Below, one piece after another: positions 16,068-24,992 of a stretch of DNA of 40,567 nucleotides. Origin of the DNA: a virus; IMG/VR virus record IMGVR_UViG_3300033551_000014, positions 1 to 40,567 of that record. The stretch is one strand, 5' to 3'. The position numbers were made by a program, and so were the translations under genes. The notes under the pieces were generated by a model, which saw only the letters and a list, made by a program, of their open reading frames with translations, searched no databases and was not told the origin of the DNA. Numbering within the stretch: position 1 is the first letter of the stretch; every line of letters begins with the position of its first letter.

Positions 16068-16487
16068 CTAAAGCCTTTTCTCCAAACCGTTGCGAGCGCC
16101 GTCATAGGGTAAATAGTGGGGCAACACGGCTGTCCAATTCCTACCACAAATCCGATGCGCTTGCACACCTGCGTTAACCAATATGCGCTCTAGCATCTCT
16201 ACGCCTTCCCGCATTGTCTTGAGCCTCTGCTTAGGACCGCCCTCAATTCGACCCACGAGGGCAGTAGTCCATGCAACTAGATCGTCCCCATCCATATCAA
16301 GGGAAATGACCCAATAGCCTTCAGCGCCTTCGGTAGCTTCGATAACCCATGCATAGCCGATCATCAGCCGGTCATAGAGGCTTTGGACGCTAAATGATGG
16401 GTCTTGCCGCAAAGCTGGATATAGAGCGTCAACAATGCTGCCCCATTCGCTTGTGATCCGGTTAATGGGGATGGGCTTGAGGATCAT
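16068..16487 (-). CDS. GNAT-fold-like internal virion protein A analogue
   Basis: This 139-residue protein has the length and strand/helix layout of a small GNAT-like protein (AWVIEATEGAEGYWVISLDM, then a helix, then a strand). Podoviruses such as T7 encode a similar-sized acetyltransferase-like protein (gp13) next to their ejection proteins. The acetyl-CoA loop is not evident, so catalysis is doubtful. Coupled by overlap to the next upstream gene at 16487. Confidence 0.5.
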   Translation of the reverse strand: MILKPIPINRITSEWGSIVDALYPALRQDPSFSVQSLYDRLMIGYAWVIEATEGAEGYWVISLDMDGDDLVAWTTALVGRIEGGPKQRLKTMREGVEMLERILVNAGVQAHRICGRNWTAVLPHYLPYDGARNGLEKRL

Positions 16488-16840
16488 CAGAAGCTGTTCC
16501 CTCTCGATGCCTTGTCGCCCGGAATGTACGTCACACAGATATCAATCTGGTTGGCCGCGCTTGCCGTCGCCCGGAGCAACTGCCCCGCCTTCAGCACAAT
16601 GATGATATCGCGGCTGTATTCCTCCCGAGCCGTCATGGCCTTGAGGTTACGCAGATAGGTTGTCGTGGTCCCATCGTAATGGTCAATTGTCAGGGTAGGC
16701 GTCGAGCCGTTGATTTCCGCTGCATAGATCGCAACTACGATTGCACCCGATTGCCCACCGTCAAGGATGGTCGTAACGGTATTGGTCGTGAGCTTGGTGT
16801 ATCGGGTTTGGACATTGCCGCCTTGAATTGTATAGGCCAT
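16487..16840 (-). CDS. Small virion protein, beta-rich
   Basis: This 117-residue protein is composed of alternating beta-type segments (TVTTILDGGQSGAIVVAIYA; TPTLTIDHYDGTTTTYL). It shares a base with the gp10-like gene upstream. The pattern suggests a small beta-sandwich decoration or tail-accessory protein. No family assigned. Confidence 0.6.
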   Translation of the reverse strand: MAYTIQGGNVQTRYTKLTTNTVTTILDGGQSGAIVVAIYAAEINGSTPTLTIDHYDGTTTTYLRNLKAMTAREEYSRDIIIVLKAGQLLRATASAANQIDICVTYIPGDKASRGNSF

Positions 16841-18294
16841 TAGCGCGGGCCTCCCGTTGCTGCGACGATCATGTCAACGCCGAAGGTATAGGACCACGTA
16901 GCGCCAGCCGGGGCGTTCCATTCGAAATCAATGTTCTTTCCCCTTCCGCGCAATGGAGTGCGGCCAGACGCAACCTTGCTTTCCGGCGTCTTTTGCGTAA
17001 TCCCGTCTGACAGGCTGTCCGAAACACCTAGCGTCAGTGTCGAGGTTGGGCAATCATCCATGCTCGTTGCCCACGTAATGAGGCCAGAAACGGGGCTAGG
17101 CTGCGTAGAGGTTCGGATCGTTGCCGCTGCGTTCGGGCCTGAATAGGTGTTGAGGAAATAGTTGTTATCCAGAGCACCAAGGAATTGTTCACCGCCCTGC
17201 CAGAAACGATCATCGAAGGCGATTTCCGGCATATCGTCCCATGTTGCCCAGATCGCACCAGCCGAGTCCCAGGTATAGCCAGCCGTCGCCAAACGGGTCA
17301 GGTATGTTGCCGTACTTGTCCATGTAAACCAGCGATTGGTAACGCTAGGCGCCCAATTATAACCCAGCACCGTATCCGAGGCCGGATGCAGCCAAATGAC
17401 GATCTTGCGGAATGGATCAATCGTTGCCTGAACGTCCTTCAGTTCCAACGCGGGGACGAGGTTGAGGAAGTATTTATCCACGAACCCATCACCAATAGGG
17501 ACTAGGCCACCAGAGGAGAACTGCCAGAAGCCATTCGTGGAGAGGAAATACACCACGCCGTCAAAGCCGATGACTGAACGCGCCCCAACCGAACCTCTGC
17601 CGTCTGCGACCTCCTGAAGCGAGTAGAGAGCGCCACCCCCAGCATTGCCGAACTGGATAACCCGCATGCTTTCGCGCTGGAATACGATAGCTGCACCGCC
17701 CTTGAGGCGTACACCGGCAATTAGCTCCGCGCCGCTCTCTAGTGGCTGCTGATCAGAAGAGCCGTTCTTCCAGTCCGTGTGGTCGTTAAAGTCGCTATTG
17801 CGAATGAGGCGGTTATTCCGATTGCCTGAATTATCCTTGCAGTCGAGCGCAAAGACCATGTTGGCATTGACGAATAGCTGCCGGGGATCGCCTGCGTCTG
17901 CGATATAGACCGCAGCCCCACCCAACTCGATATTGTAGGCCCAGAGGCCATCAGTCGTGTTCGTATAGAGCAGGTAATCACCGAACTGCACCGCAGACCA
18001 GTCATCGCCCGGCGTGCAGGTGTACCCCGTCTCCAGTTCAAGGAATGTGTAATCCGCCTCTAGCGAGTAAAGGGATGACGAGGTGAAGGCAAAGACCTGC
18101 GTTGTGCCATCGCGCTTGACAGCAGTGACCATCCCTCTCGGAGCATCGGGCAATGCATCGCCACCACCCGGAAGAACCATAGTCGGGGCTGGTCCATAGC
18201 CATCAGGGATTGGCAGGACGTTGTTAGCCGTCCTGAGAATGCCGGGGGTCATTACCCCCCTATCTGGCGCGTATGGACCGAAGGGCACCTGCAT
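16840..18294 (-). CDS. P22 gp10-like tail stabilisation protein
   Basis: This 484-residue protein matches the packaged-DNA stabilisation/tail hub protein gp10 of P22 in length (472 in P22) and in pattern: the NNVLPIPDGYGP N-terminus, repeated beta-propeller-like strands, the GDYLLYTNTTDGLWAYN and RQLFVNANMVFALD blocks, and the GSVGARSVIGFDGVVYFLS block near residues 230-250. It plugs the portal channel after packaging and carries tail parts. The neighbours are adaptor and ejection genes, as in P22. Confidence 0.78.
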   Translation of the reverse strand: MQVPFGPYAPDRGVMTPGILRTANNVLPIPDGYGPAPTMVLPGGGDALPDAPRGMVTAVKRDGTTQVFAFTSSSLYSLEADYTFLELETGYTCTPGDDWSAVQFGDYLLYTNTTDGLWAYNIELGGAAVYIADAGDPRQLFVNANMVFALDCKDNSGNRNNRLIRNSDFNDHTDWKNGSSDQQPLESGAELIAGVRLKGGAAIVFQRESMRVIQFGNAGGGALYSLQEVADGRGSVGARSVIGFDGVVYFLSTNGFWQFSSGGLVPIGDGFVDKYFLNLVPALELKDVQATIDPFRKIVIWLHPASDTVLGYNWAPSVTNRWFTWTSTATYLTRLATAGYTWDSAGAIWATWDDMPEIAFDDRFWQGGEQFLGALDNNYFLNTYSGPNAAATIRTSTQPSPVSGLITWATSMDDCPTSTLTLGVSDSLSDGITQKTPESKVASGRTPLRGRGKNIDFEWNAPAGATWSYTFGVDMIVAATGGPR

Positions 18295-18947
18295 CAGAGA
18301 ATCCAGTCCGTATTACCGTAGAACCAACGGCGGTTGACCATCGTAATAGCCCGATCAACCCGAAGCATGCCGCGCTTGTTCTTCGAAATGGTGTGCTGGA
18401 TTTCCGGGATCGCCTCATCAAGCATCGACTTCCAAACCGGCCCGTTCTGCCAGTCCTGATTGTAACCGGCGCCCCACATCAAGGTTGCAGCGAGGTATAC
18501 GTCAGGATGATTTGTCAGCAGCCAATTCGTCGGCACGGCATCCGATAAAGCAAAGCGCTCACGATAGATGAACCGGAATGGATAGACCTGATCAACGATG
18601 CGGTCGAACTGAATGTCGCTCCCGACAATCGAATAGATACGGGGCTGACTCTCGGTGATTTCAGCAAGCGGATAAGTACCATTTGCCTGCGGCTGGATTT
18701 CCCGCTCATCCTCACTAGGGGGCGCGATAAACAGCGCAATCGGCTCAACCATCGAGAGTGACGAAATATCAATGAGCCGGGATGCGGCTACACTACTCAA
18801 GGTAGCCTCAACCTCAACGGCGCCGAGTTTACGGTTTAGCTTGGCCTCTGCAAGCTTGATCCAATCAGGAGCCTTACCCGACTGCCCTGCTCGCTCCATC
18901 CAATCGAGAGCCGAGGCCTGTAGATCGCTATAATTGTCCAAAGCCAT
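18294..18947 (-). CDS. Head-to-tail adaptor, P22 gp4-type
   Basis: This 217-residue protein opens with a helical region (YSDLQASALDWMERAG and IKLAEAKLNRKLG) and has FIYRERFALSD and TNHPDVYLAATLMWGA blocks that recur in podovirus adaptor/head-completion proteins. It is the ring protein that sits under the portal. Placement directly upstream of the gp10-like gene agrees. No lysozyme-like motif is obvious. Confidence 0.68.
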   Translation of the reverse strand: MALDNYSDLQASALDWMERAGQSGKAPDWIKLAEAKLNRKLGAVEVEATLSSVAASRLIDISSLSMVEPIALFIAPPSEDEREIQPQANGTYPLAEITESQPRIYSIVGSDIQFDRIVDQVYPFRFIYRERFALSDAVPTNWLLTNHPDVYLAATLMWGAGYNQDWQNGPVWKSMLDEAIPEIQHTISKNKRGMLRVDRAITMVNRRWFYGNTDWIL

Positions 18948-18950
18948 GGC

Positions 18951-19481
18951 TTAGCCTCGCTTGATACGAGAAGGCTTGATGGCCTTCAGGATATAGATGT
19001 ACTGCCCATTATCCGTAACATACGAGTGGACGAGATCGAAATCAGCCTCATAGCAGAAGCGATAATCCGTCATGGGCGTTGTTCCGACCTGATCGTAATT
19101 GGGCTGGGAAAGGTAGGTTAGCTGTTCAGGTCCAACAATGCGCGTATGCCCAGGATCGCCCCAAGCCCACGGCGATGTGTGGTGCGGGGAGATACCGAAG
19201 AACAATCCACCATCCTTAAGAATGCGCCAGATATCGGACCATTGATCGAAAAAGAAGCGCCAATCCCCTTGCTGCCCAATGTGCTCCATCACATCATAGG
19301 CGTGCATTTCTGTCGCGTAGTCGTCTGGGTATGGAAGGGGCAGAACGGCCAGATCATGCACCGTGTCAGGCTTATGCGTATCGGCAAAGTCCAGCGTTAC
19401 CAGATCATGCCACTGATCATCACCGTCCAGATAAAGCTTCTTGGTCTTGTTCGAACCACAGCCAAGCAGGATTTCAACCAT
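18951..19481 (-). CDS. Class I SAM methyltransferase-like protein
   Basis: This 176-residue protein starts at 19481, overlapping the glycosyltransferase stop. It has a motif-I-like SAM loop at the N-terminus (LLGCGSNK), a later acidic strand (LVTLDFADT), the DVMEHIG motif near residues 64-70 typical of methyltransferases with a -D--EHI- signature, and the WRILKDGG segment that follows. Substrate unknown. Because the gene is coupled to a glycosyltransferase inside the capsid region, methylation of a sugar on the virion or of the host surface is a reasonable guess. Confidence 0.72.
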   Translation of the reverse strand: MVEILLGCGSNKTKKLYLDGDDQWHDLVTLDFADTHKPDTVHDLAVLPLPYPDDYATEMHAYDVMEHIGQQGDWRFFFDQWSDIWRILKDGGLFFGISPHHTSPWAWGDPGHTRIVGPEQLTYLSQPNYDQVGTTPMTDYRFCYEADFDLVHSYVTDNGQYIYILKAIKPSRIKRG

Positions 19482-20118
19482 TGACCTGCTCCCTGATCCA
19501 CTCCAGCGGATCGCCGGTATAGGCCCTGAAGCCATCGTGGTGTCTTAGCTGAATAGCGGGGTCCAGGAGCACTTCGCCGCCCTTCTCGCGCCATAGCCTG
19601 CAAAAGCCGTAATCCTCGCCCCATAGGCTCCCGTCAATCACCTGATTGGGGAACCAGTTGCGCATCTCTTCGCCCTGATCAGTCGTGTAGGGCTCTGCAT
19701 TGTCCATGCGTTCGAAGACACTGCGATTGATCTTGATGAAGCCGCCCGGAAGGCCTTCAACCCGCATCAGGTCATCAACCTGTTCAGGGAGACCGCGAAC
19801 GTGGAATTTCACATCGTCGGACTTAGCGCGATATGTGCCACCTACTACGTCTTGAGGTCGCTTTGCGAGTGCGGTCAATGTTCCGCCCTTCCAGCTAATA
19901 TCGCTATCGATGAATATAAGGCAGTCTGCCTGACTTGTCTCTAGAAACCATTTGACCAGTTTGTTTCTGGCGGCGCCGATGAGCGAACAGCCCATCTCGC
20001 TTTTTACGAGATAATGGACCCCCTGCAAGTGACCCAAAAGAGTGTCAGCTAGTAGGGAGTCCAAGGTATTCGCATGGACCTTACCGTCGATAGTTGGAAT
20101 GCCCACGCATACGAGCAT
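19474..20118 (-). CDS. GT-A-fold glycosyltransferase-like protein
   Basis: This 214-residue protein shows a GT-A glycosyltransferase layout: VCVGIPTIDGKV at the N-terminus, an ARNKLVKWFLE helix, then the metal-binding DSD at residues 71-73 (FIDSDISW), a GGTYRAKSD block and the GEDYGFCRLWREKG motif near 168-181. Family members transfer an activated sugar. It sits between the head-fibre-like gene and the methyltransferase gene with overlaps on both sides, so the two enzymes probably work together on one acceptor, perhaps a capsid or tail protein. Confidence 0.75.
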   Translation of the reverse strand: MLVCVGIPTIDGKVHANTLDSLLADTLLGHLQGVHYLVKSEMGCSLIGAARNKLVKWFLETSQADCLIFIDSDISWKGGTLTALAKRPQDVVGGTYRAKSDDVKFHVRGLPEQVDDLMRVEGLPGGFIKINRSVFERMDNAEPYTTDQGEEMRNWFPNQVIDGSLWGEDYGFCRLWREKGGEVLLDPAIQLRHHDGFRAYTGDPLEWIREQVNG

Positions 20119-20336
20119 CAGGCGATAAGGCCCATTGCGGAGAGTGCGGCATGGATTTCATCGACAGCAGCCGCGATATTGGCTGGGGTCGTGGTGCCAG
20201 CAGTCAGAGCAGCCGCGAGAGTGCATGTCTGCTTAACTACAGGGGTGGAAGTACCGAAGAAACCCACCTTGTCGGTGGAGGTCTGACCAAGAACCGTGCC
20301 GTCAGGACCACCGTCAGAAAGCTGCTTTTTTGCCAT
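20118..20336 (-). CDS. Head-fibre-like small capsid protein
   Basis: This 72-residue protein begins MAKKQLSDGGPDGTVLGQ, followed by TDKVGFFGT and an Ala/Thr-rich helix. This SDG--DGT-LGQ---DKVGF-G pattern is characteristic of small head-fibre or decoration proteins (phi29 gp8.5-like N-terminal family). It lies just downstream of the coat gene in transcription. It is a possible acceptor for the adjacent glycosyltransferase. Confidence 0.7.
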   Translation of the reverse strand: MAKKQLSDGGPDGTVLGQTSTDKVGFFGTSTPVVKQTCTLAAALTAGTTTPANIAAAVDEIHAALSAMGLIA

Positions 20337-20348
20337 GATGGCTACCTT

Positions 20349-20522
20349 TCAAAGAGTGTGCGTTTTGAGGGATTGGATGCCCCGGATGACTTCAGCCGGG
20401 ACACCGTATTTGGTAGCGAGGAAGGATGCGGATTGCCCACTATTGCGGATGGCCAGGACCTGATTTCGCGTCAGGGTTGGAACAGCCGGCTTAAGCGTGA
20501 GCAGTGTAAACTTCCTCTTCAT
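20349..20522 (-). CDS. Small helix-turn-helix-like protein (57 aa)
   Basis: A 57-codon frame starts at 20522, five bases after the coat stop, and ends just before the head-fibre gene. Residues about 18-50 (RNQVLAIRNSGQSASFLATK then a second helix) look like a helix-turn-helix of the homeodomain/resolvase tail type. Role unknown; it could regulate or simply be a short virion-region accessory. Confidence 0.6.
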   Translation of the reverse strand: MKRKFTLLTLKPAVPTLTRNQVLAIRNSGQSASFLATKYGVPAEVIRGIQSLKTHTL

Positions 20523-20526
20523 GGCT

Positions 20527-21753
20527 TTATGCCGAACCGCTGAAGCGGACTGCCTGTCGTGGGTCGATTGCCTTTACCCCGTACAAAATATCCAAACGAT
20601 AAGCGCTCTCGTCGTTCACGCCGTCATAGACCGGGATCACGCGAACGTTGAGGCCCTTGTACGACTTACGAGCGACTTCGACAGCACCCGGAGGGGCAAC
20701 CAGCGGCTTCATGACCAGAGCGAAGGCATTCTTGCGGAAGGCCATGTTCTGACGGTAGGAGGTCGAGTTCGAACCAACACCGGTAATAGCCAGGGTGTTG
20801 AGGTCAGTCACACCAACCACAGCGCCAGTCTGGTTCGCGCCGGTCCAGATCAGGGCCGGAGAGAAGACCAAAGTATTGGAGCTATAGGAAACCACAGTGA
20901 ACTGCTTCAGGTACGAGGTCTGCGCCTTGGTCACAGGGTTAACGTCATAGACGCCAGCGCCGAGAGCACCAATGGTGAATACGTCGCCCGGATTGACGTT
21001 GAGCGAAGCCACCGTAATGGTCTGCTGATTGGTATCCTTGACCGCCGCATAGGTGATCGTGGAAGTCACAACCGACTGGTTGACCGTGCCGGTAATATCC
21101 GAGCCGGTGGTATGGGCAGGGACGTTCTGGCTCATATAGGTGTCAACGCCGCCGATCATGCCAAGAGAGCCGTCACGGTAAGCGTCACGGTTCGCGCCGT
21201 TGATGTAGAGCGAAGTCTGCGAACCCAGCATGCCCCAATAGTCGGCAGGGGAGAGAACCGAAGAGCGGCCATCGAATGGAACCGCACCTTCGTCAAGGCG
21301 CTGGGGAGCAAGGGCGTAGTCAGCGAACGAGTTCACCACCTGACCGGGAGTGCCCACCCAGTTCGGAACGTCCTTGTAGAGGTTCATCAGATCAAGATCG
21401 ACCTGATTGGCAAGCTGCACCATGGCAGGCTTGATAATGCGCTCAGACAGATCACCGATCTTGAGGGTGAGGTCCTGAGAGGTGAACTTGAAGGCAACGT
21501 GCTTGCGCTTGTTGACGACAATGGTCGTGGAGCCTTCGACAGCATCCTGAACGGCCATGACGGCGCCGTCAGTCACCTGAAAATCAGTCGGCTTACGAAT
21601 GGTGACGGTATCGCCAACCTTGTAGCCGTTGATGTTCTTGTCGAACTCGTCCTCATAACCACGGAAGACCTGATTGCCCATGACAAGGTTGTTGTCGAGG
21701 ATCGAGATTGCTTCGGCGGCGATAATGCTCGCGGTAAGTGTAGTATTTGCCAT
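20527..21753 (-). CDS. Major capsid protein, P22 coat type
   Basis: This 408-residue protein matches the P22 coat (gene 5) family: N-terminal helices, the KHVAFKFTSQDLTLKIGDLSER region, ANQVDLDLM, LSPADYWGMLG, the AYRDGSLGMIGGVDTYMSQN block near 185-210 (P22 has EAYRDGT), a beta-rich inserted domain and the C-terminal YRLDILYGVKAIDPRQAVR. It assembles the icosahedral shell with the scaffold encoded upstream. Confidence 0.9.
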   Translation of the reverse strand: MANTTLTASIIAAEAISILDNNLVMGNQVFRGYEDEFDKNINGYKVGDTVTIRKPTDFQVTDGAVMAVQDAVEGSTTIVVNKRKHVAFKFTSQDLTLKIGDLSERIIKPAMVQLANQVDLDLMNLYKDVPNWVGTPGQVVNSFADYALAPQRLDEGAVPFDGRSSVLSPADYWGMLGSQTSLYINGANRDAYRDGSLGMIGGVDTYMSQNVPAHTTGSDITGTVNQSVVTSTITYAAVKDTNQQTITVASLNVNPGDVFTIGALGAGVYDVNPVTKAQTSYLKQFTVVSYSSNTLVFSPALIWTGANQTGAVVGVTDLNTLAITGVGSNSTSYRQNMAFRKNAFALVMKPLVAPPGAVEVARKSYKGLNVRVIPVYDGVNDESAYRLDILYGVKAIDPRQAVRFSGSA

Positions 21754-21768
21754 TTAGGACTTTCCTTG

Positions 21769-22686
21769 TTAACGCGTCTTGCCTGCTTTTCTGGCTGCGA
21801 TATAGGCGCTCATGTCGTTACTGTCGGCCAAGTCAGCCAGTGACTTAGATACCTCCGGGCTAGACCCGGATTTGACAGTCGCGAGAGGCGCTATAGGCTG
21901 CTTCAGAACAGGTTTAGGCGCAGACTGCTTTGCGATGGCTTGCGCGCCGATACTGGCCTTATGGAGAAGCTTAAGGAGCATTGGGCTCCAGTTATCCTTC
22001 AGCACTTGTTCCGGGATGCCCTCGGAGTTTGCGAAGTTAACCAGCTTATCAATAGCAGGCCCGCGTGTTTCGGCGGTAATGCCAGGGATGATAGTCGAAG
22101 CAGCCTCAAGGGTTTCCTGAACTCGCTTGGCAAAATCTTGCTGCGATTTCTCAGTCCGCTGAGTCTCTGCGGTGCGGATAGTGCCTTCCAGTTCCGCTTT
22201 CTGGTCCCTAAGGGCCTCATACCGCAAACGATGCTGCTGAGTGCCGTAGGGGTCATTCTGTAGATGAGCCTGCCAGTCCGCTGCGGTGAGCTTCTGATAT
22301 TCAGCTAGCTCGGAAGCAACGCCCTTCAGCACAGCCCTTGCGTCTAGTTCCGCCTCGCTGACTTCGGCTTGTTTGACTAGCTGCTGTTCGCGCTCATCAA
22401 GTGCCTTGGCTCGTTCGGCTACAGTCTGGGTTTTCTTCGTATAATCAGCCTGCATAAAGAACTCACCTTCGAGTTCCTTGGGCACCTGAAACGTTTTCCC
22501 GTTCCGTTCTACAGTTACATACTCTAGTTCGGCAACTGGTTCAAGATTGTCTTCCGGGTCAACGTCCTCGGGACGAACGACCTCCTCGATATCACTCGAA
22601 GGGGCTTCGGTTTCAACTTCCGGCTCTACCACAACTTCCAGGGTTGCTGTTTCCAGTTCGGGAAGCGGGGCGATTTCGTCGGGCAT
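21769..22686 (-). CDS. Scaffolding protein
   Basis: This 305-residue protein is highly charged and helical: an acidic N-terminus (VVEPEVETEAPSSDIEE), long coiled helices with many Gln/Glu/Lys (about 85-200), and a basic C-terminal end (SAYIAARKAGKTR) of the type that binds coat protein. Length equals that of P22 scaffold (303), and it lies between portal and coat genes as in P22. It directs procapsid assembly and then leaves the shell. Confidence 0.82.
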   Translation of the reverse strand: MPDEIAPLPELETATLEVVVEPEVETEAPSSDIEEVVRPEDVDPEDNLEPVAELEYVTVERNGKTFQVPKELEGEFFMQADYTKKTQTVAERAKALDEREQQLVKQAEVSEAELDARAVLKGVASELAEYQKLTAADWQAHLQNDPYGTQQHRLRYEALRDQKAELEGTIRTAETQRTEKSQQDFAKRVQETLEAASTIIPGITAETRGPAIDKLVNFANSEGIPEQVLKDNWSPMLLKLLHKASIGAQAIAKQSAPKPVLKQPIAPLATVKSGSSPEVSKSLADLADSNDMSAYIAARKAGKTR

Positions 22687-22699
22687 AAGTGCAATCCTC

Positions 22700-24790
22700 T
22701 TAGGTTGTTGCGTTGGTATCGAACCCGTTCATTGCTGGACGGCGTGATGCGGCGTTGAGAAGGGCGATTCGTTCGCGGCTATCAATCTCAGCCTGAGCGA
22801 TGCGCTCCTTCATGGCGATTTCCTGCATGGCCTTTTCTTCATCGGCTGCGAGTTTCGCGGCGGTTATGGCCTTGTCCGCTTCGATGCGCGCCATATCGAT
22901 AGCTGCACCCTGCTTAAGCTGCTCGTTCTCGGCAGACAGTTCCGCGATCTTGGCTTTGCCCGCCTCAAGCAACTGCTGGACCTGCGGGGGAATACCCTGC
23001 TCGCCCATAGCCTGCGGAGGGATCATGCGTTTGATGCGCTCGGCAATCTCATCAGCGCCCTGCCAATCAAGCGACTTCACCAGGATATCACCCACGAGCG
23101 GAGCCGCTGCTGGATAGGCCTGAATAAGCTGCATCATCTGATCAGCGGTTTCCTGCCGCTGTGTCGTATAGCTCGGGCCAGTCGAAACCGTAAGATCATA
23201 CTTGCCAGCCGTAAGATCATGCAGAGCAATCACTGCTTGGCCGAACTCATCAACCTTGGGCTTTCCCTGCTCATCCATGACTTGGGTAGGCTGATTGACC
23301 TTGACGGTTTCTTGCGACCCATCATCTCCGATTACGCGAACAATGCGGGGAGCGTCGTATACGTGCGGAATGAGGTCAATAATGATCCGGCCCGTATGAC
23401 GAATAGCTCGGGAAAGGTTGTCGATGAAATGGAAGGTGGAAACGTCACCCTCACGCTGGCGAGCCATGATAGCCCGACCACTCGTTTCGTTCGATCTGGC
23501 GCCCAAGGAGGCGTCATAGATGCCGGTAATAGACTTGATATCGTCCGAGGCGTTAAGGGCCTCCTGAAGCGCCCCAGCAGCTGCACCACCATCGAGAGGC
23601 TGACGCATTGGAGGCTGCTTGCCCTGCGTATATTCAAGGAACGGGTGCGACTTGGTATTCGCGGTCTGCCAGCGCTCTTGGTCAACGTCAAAAGCACCTT
23701 CTTCACCGATATATGGAACACGAGGTGCAAGGGCGACCAGTTCGGTTCCCGAGGTGCGCCAGAAGTTAAGCATCTGCTGCGCGTCTTTGGCGCCATTGAT
23801 CAGGCTACGAAGGAAGCGCTTGCCATCGATCCAGAACTCATCCCCATAAACAGGGATAACCGGAATGTACTTACCGGGCCATTCGCGCTCCGACAGGACT
23901 TCCGCCCCCGTCATGATGCGTTGCATAACCTTGTGGCACTTGACGACGCGCCGAATGGGCTGCCCGAGTTGATCAACGTCAAGCGTAATCAGTCCTGCTT
24001 CCAAGGCCAGCGCAAGGTCGGGGTCTTCGGTCAAATCCTTCTCGTTGAAGGTGCGGCCATCGGCGCTTTTGACTAGCGTCTTTTCCGATGGTTCGCGCGT
24101 CCACCACTCAGCAACAAGAACACCATCCTCATTGAGCCAGTCACCGGTGATTTCCGTCCACGCATCGCTGTCCCAATCGGTCACAACCGCATCTGGGTAC
24201 TGGCGCTTGAACTCTTCTCTCGACAGCCGATCCACGACAAAGGCGTCATTCCAATCCGAGCTATCAGCAGCGGTAGAATTGGGATCACCATACACGCTGA
24301 GAGGATTAGCTACGCGGTTGATCGTGATATCGAGATCAAAGCTATCGTCATAGGCATAGTCGATGCCAACGCGGATATAGCCAAACCCGCCACCAGTTGC
24401 GCACTCGACAGCCGTGTCATACGCAACGTCTGCGTTACTGGTGTACTCAATGTTCCTGATCAGGCCATTGATGATCTCTGCCGTCTCTGGATCGCCAAAG
24501 CTATCGACAGGGTGAACCTTGATGGATGGCTTGTTCTGACGCGCATCATTGACAACCTGACGCACAACTGGACCAAGCTTATCGATTGTCAGGCAAGGAC
24601 GACCTTCTAGCTCACGCTGCTTGCGGATATTCGCAGGCCACTGATCGCGAGCGCGGACAAACAGCGTATCTTCACGATAGGCCAGCCGGTTATCCTGCTC
24701 ATGCTCTTCGGCACGGTCGAAGCACTTGCGGGCGCGAGACAGAATATCGTCATCCCTACGTGGCTTTTCTTTTTTGGTTTCCTTAGCCAT
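22700..24790 (-). CDS. Portal protein, P22 type
   Basis: This 696-residue protein matches the long P22-type portal in size (725 in P22) and motifs: RARDQWP near 46-52, RPCLTIDKLGPVVRQVVND, ATGGGFGYIRVGIDY near 130-146, the GARSNETSGRAIMARQREGD block near 420, and a long C-terminal helical, coiled region (about 580-680) corresponding to the P22 portal barrel. It forms the dodecameric packaging and ejection channel. Confidence 0.92.
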   Translation of the reverse strand: MAKETKKEKPRRDDDILSRARKCFDRAEEHEQDNRLAYREDTLFVRARDQWPANIRKQRELEGRPCLTIDKLGPVVRQVVNDARQNKPSIKVHPVDSFGDPETAEIINGLIRNIEYTSNADVAYDTAVECATGGGFGYIRVGIDYAYDDSFDLDITINRVANPLSVYGDPNSTAADSSDWNDAFVVDRLSREEFKRQYPDAVVTDWDSDAWTEITGDWLNEDGVLVAEWWTREPSEKTLVKSADGRTFNEKDLTEDPDLALALEAGLITLDVDQLGQPIRRVVKCHKVMQRIMTGAEVLSEREWPGKYIPVIPVYGDEFWIDGKRFLRSLINGAKDAQQMLNFWRTSGTELVALAPRVPYIGEEGAFDVDQERWQTANTKSHPFLEYTQGKQPPMRQPLDGGAAAGALQEALNASDDIKSITGIYDASLGARSNETSGRAIMARQREGDVSTFHFIDNLSRAIRHTGRIIIDLIPHVYDAPRIVRVIGDDGSQETVKVNQPTQVMDEQGKPKVDEFGQAVIALHDLTAGKYDLTVSTGPSYTTQRQETADQMMQLIQAYPAAAPLVGDILVKSLDWQGADEIAERIKRMIPPQAMGEQGIPPQVQQLLEAGKAKIAELSAENEQLKQGAAIDMARIEADKAITAAKLAADEEKAMQEIAMKERIAQAEIDSRERIALLNAASRRPAMNGFDTNATT

Positions 24791-24992
24791 AGCGCTCTAT
24801 CGTCCTGTGAATGTATGGGAGAATATCGGCTTCGGTTTCCGGCCATCCAGCGATATCGAAGTGCGCTTTGAGGCGTCGTGCACTGGTGCGGAGGAACTTG
24901 AGCAGATGATAGCCATCCCCCACGGTCGTTCCCATGACCTTGCGCCATTCGTTCTTGAAGAGGCGTTCTAGTTCGGACTGAGAGTTTATCAT
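24783..24992 (-). CDS. Small protein between terminase and portal
   Basis: This 69-residue protein starts at 24992 in an ATGA overlap with the terL stop and overlaps the portal start. It is helical with basic and aromatic residues (LERLFKNEWRKVMG). No family recognised. Small genes in this place may assist packaging. Confidence 0.7.
   Translation of the reverse strand: MINSQSELERLFKNEWRKVMGTTVGDGYHLLKFLRTSARRLKAHFDIAGWPETEADILPYIHRTIERYG

Noticed and set aside
20497-21843. A 448-codon rightward frame opposite the coat gene
   Set aside because: It is the antisense of the P22-type coat protein, produced by codon bias; no ribosome site or family match.
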